From positions 1 through 34,439 of the forward strand of contig JAJRXW010000056.1 of NCBI GenBank assembly GCA_024276095.1: a stretch of DNA of 34,439 bases. The letters run 5' to 3'. Under the pieces are notes generated by a model. The model saw nothing but the letters and a program-made list of their open reading frames with translations. It had not been told where the DNA came from and did no database searches. The DNA comes from Gammaproteobacteria bacterium (GTDB taxonomy: Bacteria; Pseudomonadota; Gammaproteobacteria; Steroidobacterales; GCA-2729495). This document shows positions 1 through 9,037 of this stretch, piece after piece. Within the stretch, counting starts at the first letter, position 1; every line of letters starts with the position of its first letter. Both the position numbers and the translations under genes were made by a program.

Positions 1-563
1 GCAACGGAACCGATTTCGATATTCTCGGTGCCAAACAGAAAATCACGCTGGGCATCGCGTACCCGGCCGCAGCGTGGGGCGTCCGATTGCAGGAAGGTTT
101 TGAAAGGCCCGACAGCCGGGTCGTCACGGTCGATGACTCGCAAAAAGCGACCCGGCATATTGTTGGTGCTTGGTACGCTGTCGAACAGAACCAGTACCGG
201 CTGGTCGGCGCTGAATGCCGTACGCAGCTGCTCTTCAACGATGTGCAGTACCTGTTTCCTGGAGCCGGCCTTGAGCAGCAGAATCGACATTTTATGGATA
301 TTGCCTGCCAGCGTGTCGTTGCTGCGTGCGACATCGACGAACTCGCGCAGTTTGCGCTCCAGCTTCAGGTTTTGCTGCCTGAGCACCGAGACCTGGCGTT
401 CTACCAGCGAGATGGCAGGCCCGCCGGTTCGATGCGGCAGCTGCAGGTCGGAAAGAAGCGCCAGGTGGTCTTCAAAGAAATTCGGGTGAGCCAGAAGATA
501 TTCGGTGATGGATTCTTCTGAAATATCGTCCAGTCCGTGTTGTTGCTGCTTGAGTGTGCTCAT
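1..563 (-). CDS. DUF484 family protein (3' end beyond window)
   Basis: The first 187 codons are present; the C-terminus lies off the left edge. The minus-strand reading starts MSTLKQQQ and contains the typical DUF484 N-terminal block (HPNFFEDHLALLSDL, then SLVERQVSVLRQQN), followed by a helical stretch and a GAF-like region. The ORF track shows only its shadows. Its ATG overlaps the dapF stop as ATGA, so the two are translationally coupled. dapF–DUF484–xerC is a standard gammaproteobacterial order, so xerC is expected just outside the window. The molecular function of the family is not established. Confidence 0.9.
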   Translation of the reverse strand, partial: MSTLKQQQHGLDDISEESITEYLLAHPNFFEDHLALLSDLQLPHRTGGPAISLVERQVSVLRQQNLKLERKLREFVDVARSNDTLAGNIHKMSILLLKAGSRKQVLHIVEEQLRTAFSADQPVLVLFDSVPSTNNMPGRFLRVIDRDDPAVGPFKTFLQSDAPRCGRVRDAQRDFLFGTENIEIGSV

Positions 564-1384
564 ACTTCGATTGTTCCCTCAAACACGGCTACCGCTTCCC
601 CGGTCAGCCATACCGGTGTGCCGGTGCCTTCCCAGCGGACGTTCAGCCTGCCTCCCGGGAGTTCTACTGTCACCTGACTGGCCAGCAGTCCTGCTTCGAT
701 GCCCGTGACAACAGCCGCACACGCCCCTGTTCCACAGCCCTGTGTTTCCCCCGTACCCCTTTCGTATACACGGAGCCGGATCAGCTCAGGACCGACCCTT
801 TGCATGAACCCGATGTTAGCACGGTTTGGAAACAGGTCGTGGCTTTCCAGCAGCGGTCCCAGTGTGGCGACCGGAGCCGTCGCAATATCCTCGACCTGCA
901 TCACCGCATGCGGATTGCCGATGGCAACCACCCGGATATCGACTTCGGTTCCCTGTGCATCCAGGCGATAGACCGGCTGCTGGCCAGCTGCCAGGAAGGG
1001 CACCCGGTCGGGCCTGAATTCGGGGATGCCGATGGCGACCGAAACCAGGCCGTTTGCCGCGATCTGTGCCTGAACGTTGCCGCCGGAGTGTTGCAGGGTC
1101 AGGGACCGGGTGTGATCGTCGCTCAGATAACGCGCAATACACCGGGCGCCGTTGCCGCATTGTTCGGCCGGACTGCCGTCGGCATTGAATACGCGATAGA
1201 AAATATCGGCCCCGGGGTCGGTGGCCGGCTCGAGCCAGAGCAGTTGATCGAAACCGATACCGGTCTTGCGATTCGCCATGCTGCGAATTGTTGCCGGATC
1301 GGGAGGCGGTAATTCATTCGCCGTAACAACGATAAAATCGTTTCCCAGACCGTGCATTTTTGTAAAAGAGATTTTTATGGGCAT
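560..1384 (-). CDS. dapF: Diaminopimelate epimerase
   Basis: Interconverts LL- and meso-diaminopimelate in the cytoplasm, for lysine and peptidoglycan synthesis. The 274 residues are the usual family length. The N-terminus has the family motif FTKMHGLGNDFIV, and both catalytic cysteines are present: one in EQCGNGARC and one in GCGTGACA. The family is cofactor-independent. It overlaps the downstream DUF484 gene by four bases. lysA and lptM, which commonly precede dapF, are not upstream; a divergent ParA-like gene sits there, and lptM is found about 28 kb away. Confidence 0.97.
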   Translation of the reverse strand: MPIKISFTKMHGLGNDFIVVTANELPPPDPATIRSMANRKTGIGFDQLLWLEPATDPGADIFYRVFNADGSPAEQCGNGARCIARYLSDDHTRSLTLQHSGGNVQAQIAANGLVSVAIGIPEFRPDRVPFLAAGQQPVYRLDAQGTEVDIRVVAIGNPHAVMQVEDIATAPVATLGPLLESHDLFPNRANIGFMQRVGPELIRLRVYERGTGETQGCGTGACAAVVTGIEAGLLASQVTVELPGGRLNVRWEGTGTPVWLTGEAVAVFEGTIEV

Positions 1385-1445
1385 TGTATTTTGTTAAATT
1401 GACAGCTAAGTTTAGTGACCTTCTGCCAGGTTAGGGAATCGAATC

Positions 1446-2084
1446 ATGCGTCACATTATAGTGCTCAATTCAAAAGGTGGTTGTGGAAAAAGTACCTTGG
1501 CCACCAACCTTGCCGCTTACTATGCGACACAGGACAAGAAGGTTGCGCTGGTGGACTATGATCCGCAAGCCTCTTCGCTGGATTGGGTGGCGCGGCGTCC
1601 GGAGAACAGGCCGGTAGTAACCGGGGTCAACGGGGCTGCCGACGGCATGAAACATCTGCCGCGCAGTGCCGAGATCGCGATCGTCGATGCTCCGGCCCGG
1701 GCGCAGGGCAAGGAACTGACCGACCTGGTCAAGCACTCGGACACGATTATCGTGCCGATATTACCTTCCAGTATCGATATTCAGGCGGCCGGCAAGTTTC
1801 TCGCGGAACTGAAACATGTCGGTAAAGTTGAGCGCAAGCAGGCAAAGATCGCCGTTGTGGCCAACCGTGTACGCGTGAATACGCTGATTTTTGACGAACT
1901 GGACGAGTACCTCGAAAAACAACGGGTTCCCTATGTCGCGGCGTTCCGGGAAGCCCAGAACTACATTCGTGCCTACACCCGAGGGCTGGGAATTTTCGAG
2001 CTGCCGGAATACCTGGCCTGGCCGGACTGGGAAGAGTGGGAGCCGCTGTTGAAGTGGCTGAAGAGCAAGCGCAGCCAGCCATAA
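1446..2084 (+). CDS. Orphan ParA-like ATPase
   Basis: A 212-residue P-loop ATPase of the ParA/MinD type. The deviant Walker A motif is KGGCGKST (residues 10–17, with the signature lysine K10), followed by DYDPQASS and a Walker B-like IVDAPA. The small size means there is no N-terminal DNA-binding extension. No ParB, centromere-like repeat or conjugation gene is nearby, so partner and cargo are unknown. A weak GGGA ribosome-binding site precedes the ATG. It is divergent from dapF and converges on hemY across a large inverted repeat. Subcellular positioning of some complex is the family role; nothing here proves it. Confidence 0.85.
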   Translation: MRHIIVLNSKGGCGKSTLATNLAAYYATQDKKVALVDYDPQASSLDWVARRPENRPVVTGVNGAADGMKHLPRSAEIAIVDAPARAQGKELTDLVKHSDTIIVPILPSSIDIQAAGKFLAELKHVGKVERKQAKIAVVANRVRVNTLIFDELDEYLEKQRVPYVAAFREAQNYIRAYTRGLGIFELPEYLAWPDWEEWEPLLKWLKSKRSQP

Positions 2085-2090
2085 CACGGT

Positions 2091-2274
2091 GACAGGATAA
2101 TAGCGCAGGGCCCGGTGGGCAGGGAACGGGCAGCGGCGGTAGCCCCTTCCGGGACTGTAGCCGGCTGGCTGGTATTCGCAATATTCCGCCATTCCCGGAT
2201 AGCCCGCGTGTCCCGGAAGGGGCTACCGCCGCTGCCCGTTCCCTGCCCACCGGGCCCTGCGCTATTATCCTGTC
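2091..2274. repeat. 65-bp perfect inverted repeat with 54-nt loop
   Basis: Arms 2091–2155 and 2210–2274 are exact reverse complements over 65 bases, separated by 54 bases. It fills most of the gap between the convergent parA-like gene and hemY. There is no T-tract, so it is not a classic intrinsic terminator, although a transcript from either side would fold into a very long stem. The short ORFs in the track here are translations of the palindrome and should be ignored. Confidence 0.95.
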
Positions 2275-2291
2275 GGTACGGGGCCGATTTG

Positions 2292-3503
2292 TCAGCCGGA
2301 TGCGGGTGAATCGGCTTTTAGCCGGGGAACACTGAGCGTCGCGCCACGCCCCAGCGACAGGCCCTGCTGGAATGCCAGCGTGGCCGCTTCCGATTCCCCG
2401 GTCTGGAGCATGAGTTGCCCGAGTTCGTGGTACGCAGCCGCCGACGGGCGGATGGCCAGGCTCGACTCGAGATAGCTGCGGGCTTTTCCCCATAGCTGGT
2501 TTCGCAGGCACACGCGGCCTGCCGTGAGCAGCAGTACCGGGTCTTCGGGCCGGTCTTTCAGCCACGCCTCGGTGTGGCGCAAATGAGCGGCCGGGTCAGC
2601 GGTCTCCAGTTCTCCGTAGAGCAGGATCAGCCCTTCATCCCATTGGTTTTTCAGTGCTTTGCGAATCTCCGTTTCCACCAGGCCGGTTTCGCCGCATTTC
2701 ACCAGTGCGCGTGCTCGTGCCTTGACCAGTGCCGGGTTCTTGCGCAGGGTGCGGGGTACGCGCTGATAAAGCGATTCGATGGCGGCCCGGTCCAGCCCCT
2801 CTTTGCCCAGCAGGCCGGCAAAGGTCTTGATGGTCCATGACTCCAGCATCCCGGCCGGTAGAGAGCGCTGTTTTCGCAGGGCCGGAAGTATTTTCTCCAG
2901 GGCCTGCCAGTCCTCCCGGCGCTCATGGAGACCGGCCAACAGCCGCAGTGCCTGCCCATGGCCCGGGTTGTCTTCGAGAATGCGGTTCAGGCTGGCGAGC
3001 GCCTGCTCTATTTCATCGCCCTGAAGCTGCAGCTCGGCCTGGGTCAGCAGGACGGCGTTTTTGGCGGCAGGCTCCTGCTCGTAGGCCATTTTCAGCCAGC
3101 TGTCGCGTCGTTCCGGATCGTCCTGCATCTGTGCGGCCCGGGCCGCGGCGAGATAGCTCAGCAACGCGGTATCGCTGCGTCGCGCTCCTTTGGTGAGGAG
3201 TCGCTCGCCCTGCGATATCCGCCCTTCCGCAAGAGCGATATAGCCTTTGGTCGCCTGTTGCCCGGCCCGGCGATCGCGTATCCGGGCGGCGGCTTCGCCC
3301 AGTTTTCGCGGTGCCCGCCAGATACGCACGACGAGCCGGACCAGCAGGTAGAGAACCGCCAGCAGAAACACCAGGATGGGCACCGACATTTCAATGGCAT
3401 AGCCTCTGAAATTGATCAGCACGTAGCCATTGTCTTCCAGCAGGAAATGGGTTGCGACCGACCCGAAAGCCAGGAACACAACGATGAGCAGGCCCAGTCT
3501 CAT
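2292..3503 (-). CDS. hemY: HemY-like inner-membrane TPR protein
   Basis: 403 residues. Two N-terminal membrane segments (about residues 4–22 and 40–62) bracket a short periplasmic loop and are followed by a long cytoplasmic TPR-like helical domain, as in proteobacterial HemY. It is annotated with heme biosynthesis by genetic association; it is unrelated to protoporphyrinogen oxidase of the same name in Bacillus. It lies directly downstream of hemX, 24 bases away, and ends the algZR–hemXY run. The following gap carries the 65-bp inverted repeat. Confidence 0.92.
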   Translation of the reverse strand: MRLGLLIVVFLAFGSVATHFLLEDNGYVLINFRGYAIEMSVPILVFLLAVLYLLVRLVVRIWRAPRKLGEAAARIRDRRAGQQATKGYIALAEGRISQGERLLTKGARRSDTALLSYLAAARAAQMQDDPERRDSWLKMAYEQEPAAKNAVLLTQAELQLQGDEIEQALASLNRILEDNPGHGQALRLLAGLHERREDWQALEKILPALRKQRSLPAGMLESWTIKTFAGLLGKEGLDRAAIESLYQRVPRTLRKNPALVKARARALVKCGETGLVETEIRKALKNQWDEGLILLYGELETADPAAHLRHTEAWLKDRPEDPVLLLTAGRVCLRNQLWGKARSYLESSLAIRPSAAAYHELGQLMLQTGESEAATLAFQQGLSLGRGATLSVPRLKADSPASG

Positions 3504-3527
3504 GGTACAGGTCTCATGGCGCAGGTC

Positions 3528-4775
3528 TCACGGTACGACTGCCTCACCGCCCAGTTGCCGCAACAGTGTCAGCGAGCCGGAAATATCCGGAACATCCCGT
3601 ACAAGTTCTGCGGACATGAGTTCATCGATCGTCCCCAGTGCAGCGGACACGCTTGGCGCACTGCTGTTGAAATAGCGAACCAGGCCTGAGCGTACAGAGC
3701 TCAGAGAGTGTCGAAAGGCGCCTGTTTCATTTCGCAACAGTGCCAGCTGGGCCATTTTCAGCTCCAGGCTCAGGCCTTGCACCAGCAAAGCATTTTCTTC
3801 GGCCGACATCAGCGGCGTGACCGCCTCCTCACTGGGTTTGACGCTGACAATGCTGGAAAAAGCCTGGCGTATCATGCGCCACGCCCGGTCCAGACCGGAG
3901 TCTTCATCGTCGGAAGTGCCGGTATCCTTGCCGAACCGATCGGGCGCGCTGTCTTTCAGCGGCAGCGTGCTCAGCATTCCGTCCAGGCTTTGCAAAGTCA
4001 GCACGATTCCCTCGATATCGGGGTTTGGCATGCCTCTGAGCAGGGTCATTTCGTCGCTCAATACGGCGCGTACCGGGCCCAGCGCCGGGTCGCCCAGGTC
4101 ACGCAGTTTCTCGTCGGCCAGTTGCAGTGCCTTCAGGGCCACGTCCGTATTGCCGACCAGCGATGCCTGGCTGTTGGCGATGCGCAGGTAGTATGCGGTC
4201 TCTGCCAGCATCCACCCGCGCCGGGCGTTTGCATCGATGTTCGGCAGATTGTCGATGGCGCGCTCCAGGCGGCTGATTCTCAGCGGTAATTCCTCGATCT
4301 GCCGTTCCTGCAGGCTGATGCGCTCGGCAAGCCGGACGGCGATCGCGTCCACCTGGCCGGTCTCGGCGCCAAGGGCCTCGACCTGCACCTGCAGGCGGCC
4401 CAGCCCGGCTGACTGTTGCTCGATCTGCGTGCGCAGCGTGTCGATGAGCTGTTCCAGGTCGTTGCTGTTTTGCTGTTGCCACCAGTAGAAGCCGCCGCCG
4501 GCACTCGCTGCGACCAGCAGTGCGGTCAGCAGGACAGCCTTCCACAGCCCGGATTTCTGCCGTTCACTGGCCGGGGTTTCCGGGCCTGCATTCTGGCGGT
4601 CGGGTGTGTTCTCCCCGGAATCCGGCTCCGGGCCGGAGTCGCTTTTGTCACCGCTGTCTGCGCCGGTGCGGGTTGTGGCATCCGGTTCGGCATCCGGCCT
4701 GTTGTCCGGCGTGGTGTCCGGGCCGGAGTTTCCTTCAGCGGCTGTTTCGGCTGTCTGTGTGTCGTCCTGTTTCAT
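3528..4775 (-). CDS. hemX: HemX-like membrane protein
   Basis: 415 residues. The N-terminal ~75 residues are acidic, proline- and threonine-rich and low in complexity. One membrane helix follows (about 79–99, ending GGGFYWWQQQ), then a coiled-coil region and a helical C-terminal domain. This is the HemX layout; despite the common database title, uroporphyrinogen-III methyltransferase motifs are not visible. In most gammaproteobacteria hemX follows hemC and hemD. Here it follows the LytTR regulator directly, 95 bases away, so the two enzyme genes have been lost from this site or moved. Confidence 0.9.
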   Translation of the reverse strand: MKQDDTQTAETAAEGNSGPDTTPDNRPDAEPDATTRTGADSGDKSDSGPEPDSGENTPDRQNAGPETPASERQKSGLWKAVLLTALLVAASAGGGFYWWQQQNSNDLEQLIDTLRTQIEQQSAGLGRLQVQVEALGAETGQVDAIAVRLAERISLQERQIEELPLRISRLERAIDNLPNIDANARRGWMLAETAYYLRIANSQASLVGNTDVALKALQLADEKLRDLGDPALGPVRAVLSDEMTLLRGMPNPDIEGIVLTLQSLDGMLSTLPLKDSAPDRFGKDTGTSDDEDSGLDRAWRMIRQAFSSIVSVKPSEEAVTPLMSAEENALLVQGLSLELKMAQLALLRNETGAFRHSLSSVRSGLVRYFNSSAPSVSAALGTIDELMSAELVRDVPDISGSLTLLRQLGGEAVVP

Positions 4776-4870
4776 GACGTCGTTCTGCGGATAAACAATT
4801 GTCCATTTTGCCAGTGATCAGTCGGCTGGTGTAGAAAAATTTGCCGGGTCGAACAGCGCACCCGGCCCGC

Positions 4871-5620
4871 TTACCTGCGTCCTTTAAGCCATTGCCTGAC
4901 TGCGGCGATATGACGGCGGCTGACCGGCAACGGTTCCGCGACGTGGTGTAACCAGATGCGGTGGCCGCCATCGTGACTTTTTTCCAGCCGGTCCAGGTAA
5001 GCTGTGGCCGCCAGTGCCTTGCGGTGGATACGAATGAACCGCTCTCCGAATTCGGCAGCAAGATTTTTCAACGATTCGTCGAGCAGTTCCTCACCCTTGC
5101 GATGGTACATCCGGACGTACTTCTGTTCGGCCTGAAAAGAAAGCACCTGGTCGACCGGAACCAGCTTCAACCCGTCCCCCTGGCGCACGCAGATACTGTT
5201 TCGGGGTGCTGCGTCAGTTTCCCTGGCGAGCTCCCGCAAGCTTGCCCTGCCCAGCCTGGATGCATGTCGCAAGGCTTCGATCAGGCGCTCCCGGCGTACC
5301 GGTTTGAGTAAATAACCGACGGCATGTGCCTCGAAGGCTTCGATGGCATAGTGGTCATAGGCGGTCGTGAAGATGACGGCGGGCCCCGATTCCAGCGTTG
5401 CCAGGTGCCGCGCAGCTTCCATGCCGTCCATCTCCGGCATGCGGATGTCCAGCAGCAGGATGTCCGGTTGCAGCCGTTCGCATAATTCCAGCGCTTCCAG
5501 GCCATGACCCGCTTCTCCGACCACCTGCCATTCGCTCTGGTCTTCGAGCAGCCGGCACAGGCGTTCTCTGGCATGCGGTTCGTCGTCTGTCACCAGGACT
5601 TTGAAAACAGTGGCCGTCAT
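4871..5620 (-). CDS. algR: LytTR response regulator, AlgR-like
   Basis: 249 residues. The N-terminal receiver domain (about 6–120) has acidic residues D12/D13, phospho-acceptor D58 (LLLDIRMPEMDG), and the T and K switch residues in FTTAYD and LLKPV. The C-terminal half is a LytTR DNA-binding domain (about 145–245). It starts three bases after the kinase gene ends, which fits an AlgZ–AlgR pair. In Pseudomonas AlgR controls alginate, motility and virulence genes; the regulon here is unknown, and no alginate genes are visible in the window. Confidence 0.92.
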   Translation of the reverse strand: MTATVFKVLVTDDEPHARERLCRLLEDQSEWQVVGEAGHGLEALELCERLQPDILLLDIRMPEMDGMEAARHLATLESGPAVIFTTAYDHYAIEAFEAHAVGYLLKPVRRERLIEALRHASRLGRASLRELARETDAAPRNSICVRQGDGLKLVPVDQVLSFQAEQKYVRMYHRKGEELLDESLKNLAAEFGERFIRIHRKALAATAYLDRLEKSHDGGHRIWLHHVAEPLPVSRRHIAAVRQWLKGRR

Positions 5621-5623
5621 CGA

Positions 5624-6694
5624 CTATTCCTGGTAGGGGAAACAGATGGTGACCTGGTAGTGCTCACCGGTATTGACCACATCGAGCGTCGCGCGGCCGT
5701 CAAAAGCCAGCTTCAGCCGCTCCCGTATGTTGCCCAGCGCAATCTGGTTGCCGCCGCGCCGTGCTGTGGTACCGGATCGCGGTACCGGGTTGGATACCGA
5801 AACGTAGATCATGTCGCCGTCCTGGTGGCCGTCAATAGTGACAATACCCCGGCCTGGCAGGGGTTCCACACCGTGATAAATGGCGTTTTCCACCAGTGGC
5901 TGGATGGTCAGGGCCGGAATACGCGCGCGCATGGGCAGGCTGTCGACGTCCCATTCAACGACCAGGCGTTCCCCGAGTCGTTGCTGTTCCATGCGCTGGT
6001 AGATTCGCGTGGTTTCAAGCTCCTGCTTGATCTGGGTTTTTTCATCGGAGACGTTGAGCGAGGCCCTGAACAGGTCGGCCAGGTCTTCAACGGCTTCTTC
6101 CGCGGCGGCCGGGTTGGTGCGTGTAAGTGCGGCGATGGTATTCATGCTGTTGAAAAGAAAATGTGGCCGGATGCGGGCCTGCAGTGCGTGGATACGTGCT
6201 TCGGCTTCCCGTTGTACATTGGTTTGCCATTGATCGGCGATATAGAAATAGCGCAGAACCAGGAACAGCACCAGCATGCCGACCGCAATATTCCGCGACA
6301 GAAAAAACAGGTGATTGGCGGGGAACCAGCCGGACACATCGCCGGTGATGTGCGGACCCCAGAAATAGCCAAGCCAGAAGATCGCTTCGGAAACCAGCAC
6401 GATGTTCAGTGTTACGGCCAGCACGGTCAGCAGTGTTGCGACACGCGTTGAAAAGCGGGACAGCCAGGGCCGCAGCGAACACAGCAGTGCGGCGGCCGTC
6501 AGGCCCATCCAGAGGAAGAACAGGGAGGTCCTGGCCAGGGCCTGGAAAAAGAACGGCCAGCCCGACTGGCCGGCCAGCGTAAAAACGATCGCGACCAGTT
6601 CCGAAATCAGTACCACGCCCAGTACTGCCAGCGGCGCGCACAGGTCGGGCAGGTAGAAGGAATTCGGGGTCGCCTGGTTGTCTCGCTCTGACAA
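5624..6694 (-). CDS. algZ: Sensor histidine kinase, AlgZ/LytS-like
   Basis: Membrane kinase with about four to five N-terminal hydrophobic segments, then a His_kinase domain with the motif ARIRPHFLFNSMNTI (the H in RPHFLFN is the phospho-acceptor) and a C-terminal HATPase (VENAIYHG). The ORF track begins at 6766, but that would overlap the upstream DUF4124 gene by 68 bases. A TTG at 6694 gives MSERDNQ, starting just after that gene's stop, and a 356-residue protein, so I prefer it. ATG codons at 6766 or 6751 remain possible. Partner: the LytTR regulator downstream. Confidence 0.88.
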   Translation of the reverse strand: MSERDNQATPNSFYLPDLCAPLAVLGVVLISELVAIVFTLAGQSGWPFFFQALARTSLFFLWMGLTAAALLCSLRPWLSRFSTRVATLLTVLAVTLNIVLVSEAIFWLGYFWGPHITGDVSGWFPANHLFFLSRNIAVGMLVLFLVLRYFYIADQWQTNVQREAEARIHALQARIRPHFLFNSMNTIAALTRTNPAAAEEAVEDLADLFRASLNVSDEKTQIKQELETTRIYQRMEQQRLGERLVVEWDVDSLPMRARIPALTIQPLVENAIYHGVEPLPGRGIVTIDGHQDGDMIYVSVSNPVPRSGTTARRGGNQIALGNIRERLKLAFDGRATLDVVNTGEHYQVTICFPYQE

Positions 6695-6698
6695 GGGC

Positions 6699-7202
6699 TT
6701 ACTCGCCGCACCACTCCTTGACAGACCGGCGTGCCGCGATTCGCGCCGCATCGATTTCAGCGTCACTCAGGTATTCGCGCTCTCCGTTTTCACCGGGCTT
6801 GTACAGAATGTGCGCGTCGTCGTATTTTTTCAGCGTGCCGCGCGCCTGCTGGCAGTTGGCCCGGCGCTGCTCCGCGATCTGGGCCTGGTTTTCCTGCTCT
6901 GCTGCAGCATCTTCTGCCTGCTGGGCTTCTCGCAGCGCAGCCACCTCGTTTGCCTCGGCCCGCTTCGCCAGCCTCGCCTGCACGGCGCTTTTGTCGGTTC
7001 GTCTGGAGCTGATCGAAAGCAGCTCGGCATTTCCCGATACCGGCGGCCGATCCGTGTAGTGAATGGTGCCGTCTTTGTCCACCCATTTGTAGACGCTCCC
7101 CTCCTGCGCCGTGGCAGGCTGGTACATCACAAACGCTGCCAATACGGCCAGCGCGAACAGACTGCGGGCCGGAACAGCGAAGCGGCAATTCGAGAGTTTC
7201 AT
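6699..7202 (-). CDS. DUF4124 domain envelope protein
   Basis: 167 residues from an ATG preceded by AGAGGA; the longer ORF start at 7253 is unlikely. The N-terminus is a signal peptide (SLFALAVLAAFVMYQPATA) ending before QEGSVYKW. The DUF4124 motif VYKWVDKDGTIHYTDRPP follows, then an alanine/glutamate-rich coiled coil with many QA/EQ pairs, and a C-terminal RRSVKEWCGE. Exported, probably periplasmic; function unknown. It is the first gene of the run that continues with algZ, algR, hemX and hemY, and nearly abuts algZ. Confidence 0.85.
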   Translation of the reverse strand: MKLSNCRFAVPARSLFALAVLAAFVMYQPATAQEGSVYKWVDKDGTIHYTDRPPVSGNAELLSISSRRTDKSAVQARLAKRAEANEVAALREAQQAEDAAAEQENQAQIAEQRRANCQQARGTLKKYDDAHILYKPGENGEREYLSDAEIDAARIAARRSVKEWCGE

Positions 7203-7225
7203 GATGGGCTTCCTCTGACAGAAAC

Positions 7226-7250
7226 GGGTGGCGGGCACAGCCCGCCACCC
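7226..7250. promoter_or_regulatory. 10-bp perfect hairpin upstream of DUF4124–algZR
   Basis: GGGTGGCGGG pairs perfectly with CCCGCCACCC around a five-base loop, 24 bases upstream of the DUF4124 ATG. A TTATAGT (-10-like, minus strand, 7252–7258) abuts it, so the palindrome would lie at the transcription start. It could be an operator, a protective 5' hairpin, or a leftover terminator of amtB. The -35 region is poor. Confidence 0.45.
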
Positions 7251-7363
7251 CACTATAACGAAGAATTATGCCACCATACGCCCGCAAATGGCGTTGACCG
7301 GGTTCACGTTAAGCGAGTGCCTGTAATCATTTGTTTTATAAGGTATTTATGTCGAATTTCCGG

Positions 7364-8617
7364 TCACTCGGGGGCTTCGGCGAATTCCGGATAAGCTTCC
7401 AGCCCGCATTCTCCCAGGTCCACGCCCTCGTACTCCTCTTCCTCGGATACCCGGATACCCACGATAGCATCGATCAGTTTCCAGATGGCAAAGCTGGTGC
7501 CGAAGACCCACGCAAAAATGACCACGATGCCCGTGAGCTGGGCGCCCAGCTGGTTGAGAATTCCGGACTCGTGGTTGCTGATGGCTACCGCCAGCAGGCC
7601 CCAGATACCGACGACGCCGTGGACGGAAATCGCCCCGACCGGATCGTCGATCCGGAATTTTCTGTCCATGGTCACGATGGTCGGTACCACGATCAGGCCG
7701 CCCACGATGCCGATGAACGTCGCCAGCAGCGGCGTGGGGGTGAGTGGTTCGGCGGTGATCGCTACCAGCCCGGCCAGCGCACCGTTGAGGGCCATGGTCA
7801 AATCGGCTTTGCCGAACCACAGGCGTGCCAGCAGCAAAGCGGATACCAGTCCGCCGGCCGCGGCCATATTGGTGTTCACAAAAACCATCGCAACGCTGTT
7901 GGCTTCGCCGACATCGGAAATTTTCAGCTCCGACCCGCCGTTGAAGCCGAACCATCCCAGCCACAGAATCAGCATGCCCAGCGTGGCGAGCGGCAGATTG
8001 CAGCCCGGGATGGCCTGCACGGCACCATCGGACCGGTACTTGCCCTTGCGCGGTCCCAGCACGATCACACCGGCCAAAGCCGCCGCGGCCCCGCACATAT
8101 GCACCACGCCCGAGCCGGCAAAATCGAGAAAGCCCCACTGGTGAAGAAACCCCTCGCCCCATTTCCAGTAACCCTGCACCGGATAGATAAACCCGGTCAG
8201 TACCACCGCAAACCCCAGGAATGCCCACAGCTTCATGCGCTCGGCAACCGCACCGGAAACGATGGACATGGCCGTGGCGACAAACACGACCTGGAAGAAA
8301 AAGTCCGACAGCTTCGAGTAATACTCGTCGCCGGCAAGGACCGTTGCCACGGAATGGTCGGCGCCCGAGAGCATGCTGATGCCGGGAATGAAGCCGTTAC
8401 CGTCCCCGTACATGATGCCGTAGCCGCAGACCATGTACATGATGCAGGCAATGGCGTAGAGCCCAACGTTCTTGGTCAGTATTTCGGCGGTGTTTTTTGC
8501 CCGGACGAGTCCCGCTTCAAGCATGGTGAATCCCGCTGCCATCCACATCACCAGTGCCCCGCAGATCAGAAAATAAAAGGTGTCCAGGGCGTAACTGAGT
8601 TCGACTACTCGATCCAC
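7364..8617 (-). CDS. amtB: Ammonium transporter
   Basis: 417 residues with about eleven membrane helices, as in the Amt/Rh family. The twin pore histidines are visible as H173 (GVVHMCG) and H333 (ISVHGVVG), and the hydrophobic core is intact. The mature N-terminus appears to lack a long signal peptide. The GTG start has AAGGAG eight bases upstream. It follows the P-II gene in the same transcription unit; P-II docking on its cytoplasmic face normally blocks ammonium uptake when nitrogen is plentiful. The C-terminal tail is acidic (EEEEYEGVDLGE). Confidence 0.97.
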   Translation of the reverse strand: MDRVVELSYALDTFYFLICGALVMWMAAGFTMLEAGLVRAKNTAEILTKNVGLYAIACIMYMVCGYGIMYGDGNGFIPGISMLSGADHSVATVLAGDEYYSKLSDFFFQVVFVATAMSIVSGAVAERMKLWAFLGFAVVLTGFIYPVQGYWKWGEGFLHQWGFLDFAGSGVVHMCGAAAALAGVIVLGPRKGKYRSDGAVQAIPGCNLPLATLGMLILWLGWFGFNGGSELKISDVGEANSVAMVFVNTNMAAAGGLVSALLLARLWFGKADLTMALNGALAGLVAITAEPLTPTPLLATFIGIVGGLIVVPTIVTMDRKFRIDDPVGAISVHGVVGIWGLLAVAISNHESGILNQLGAQLTGIVVIFAWVFGTSFAIWKLIDAIVGIRVSEEEEYEGVDLGECGLEAYPEFAEAPE

Positions 8618-8680
8618 TTGGTTTGCTCCTTGTTCAGATTATTCGGCTATCAATGATTTCTTTTTTTCCGGACGCGTGTA

Positions 8681-9037
<357 letters not shown>

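Noticed and set aside
1399-1427. TTGACA promoter for the parA-like gene
   Set aside because: The -35 matches but the hexamer at the right distance (TCTGCC) is a poor -10 element.
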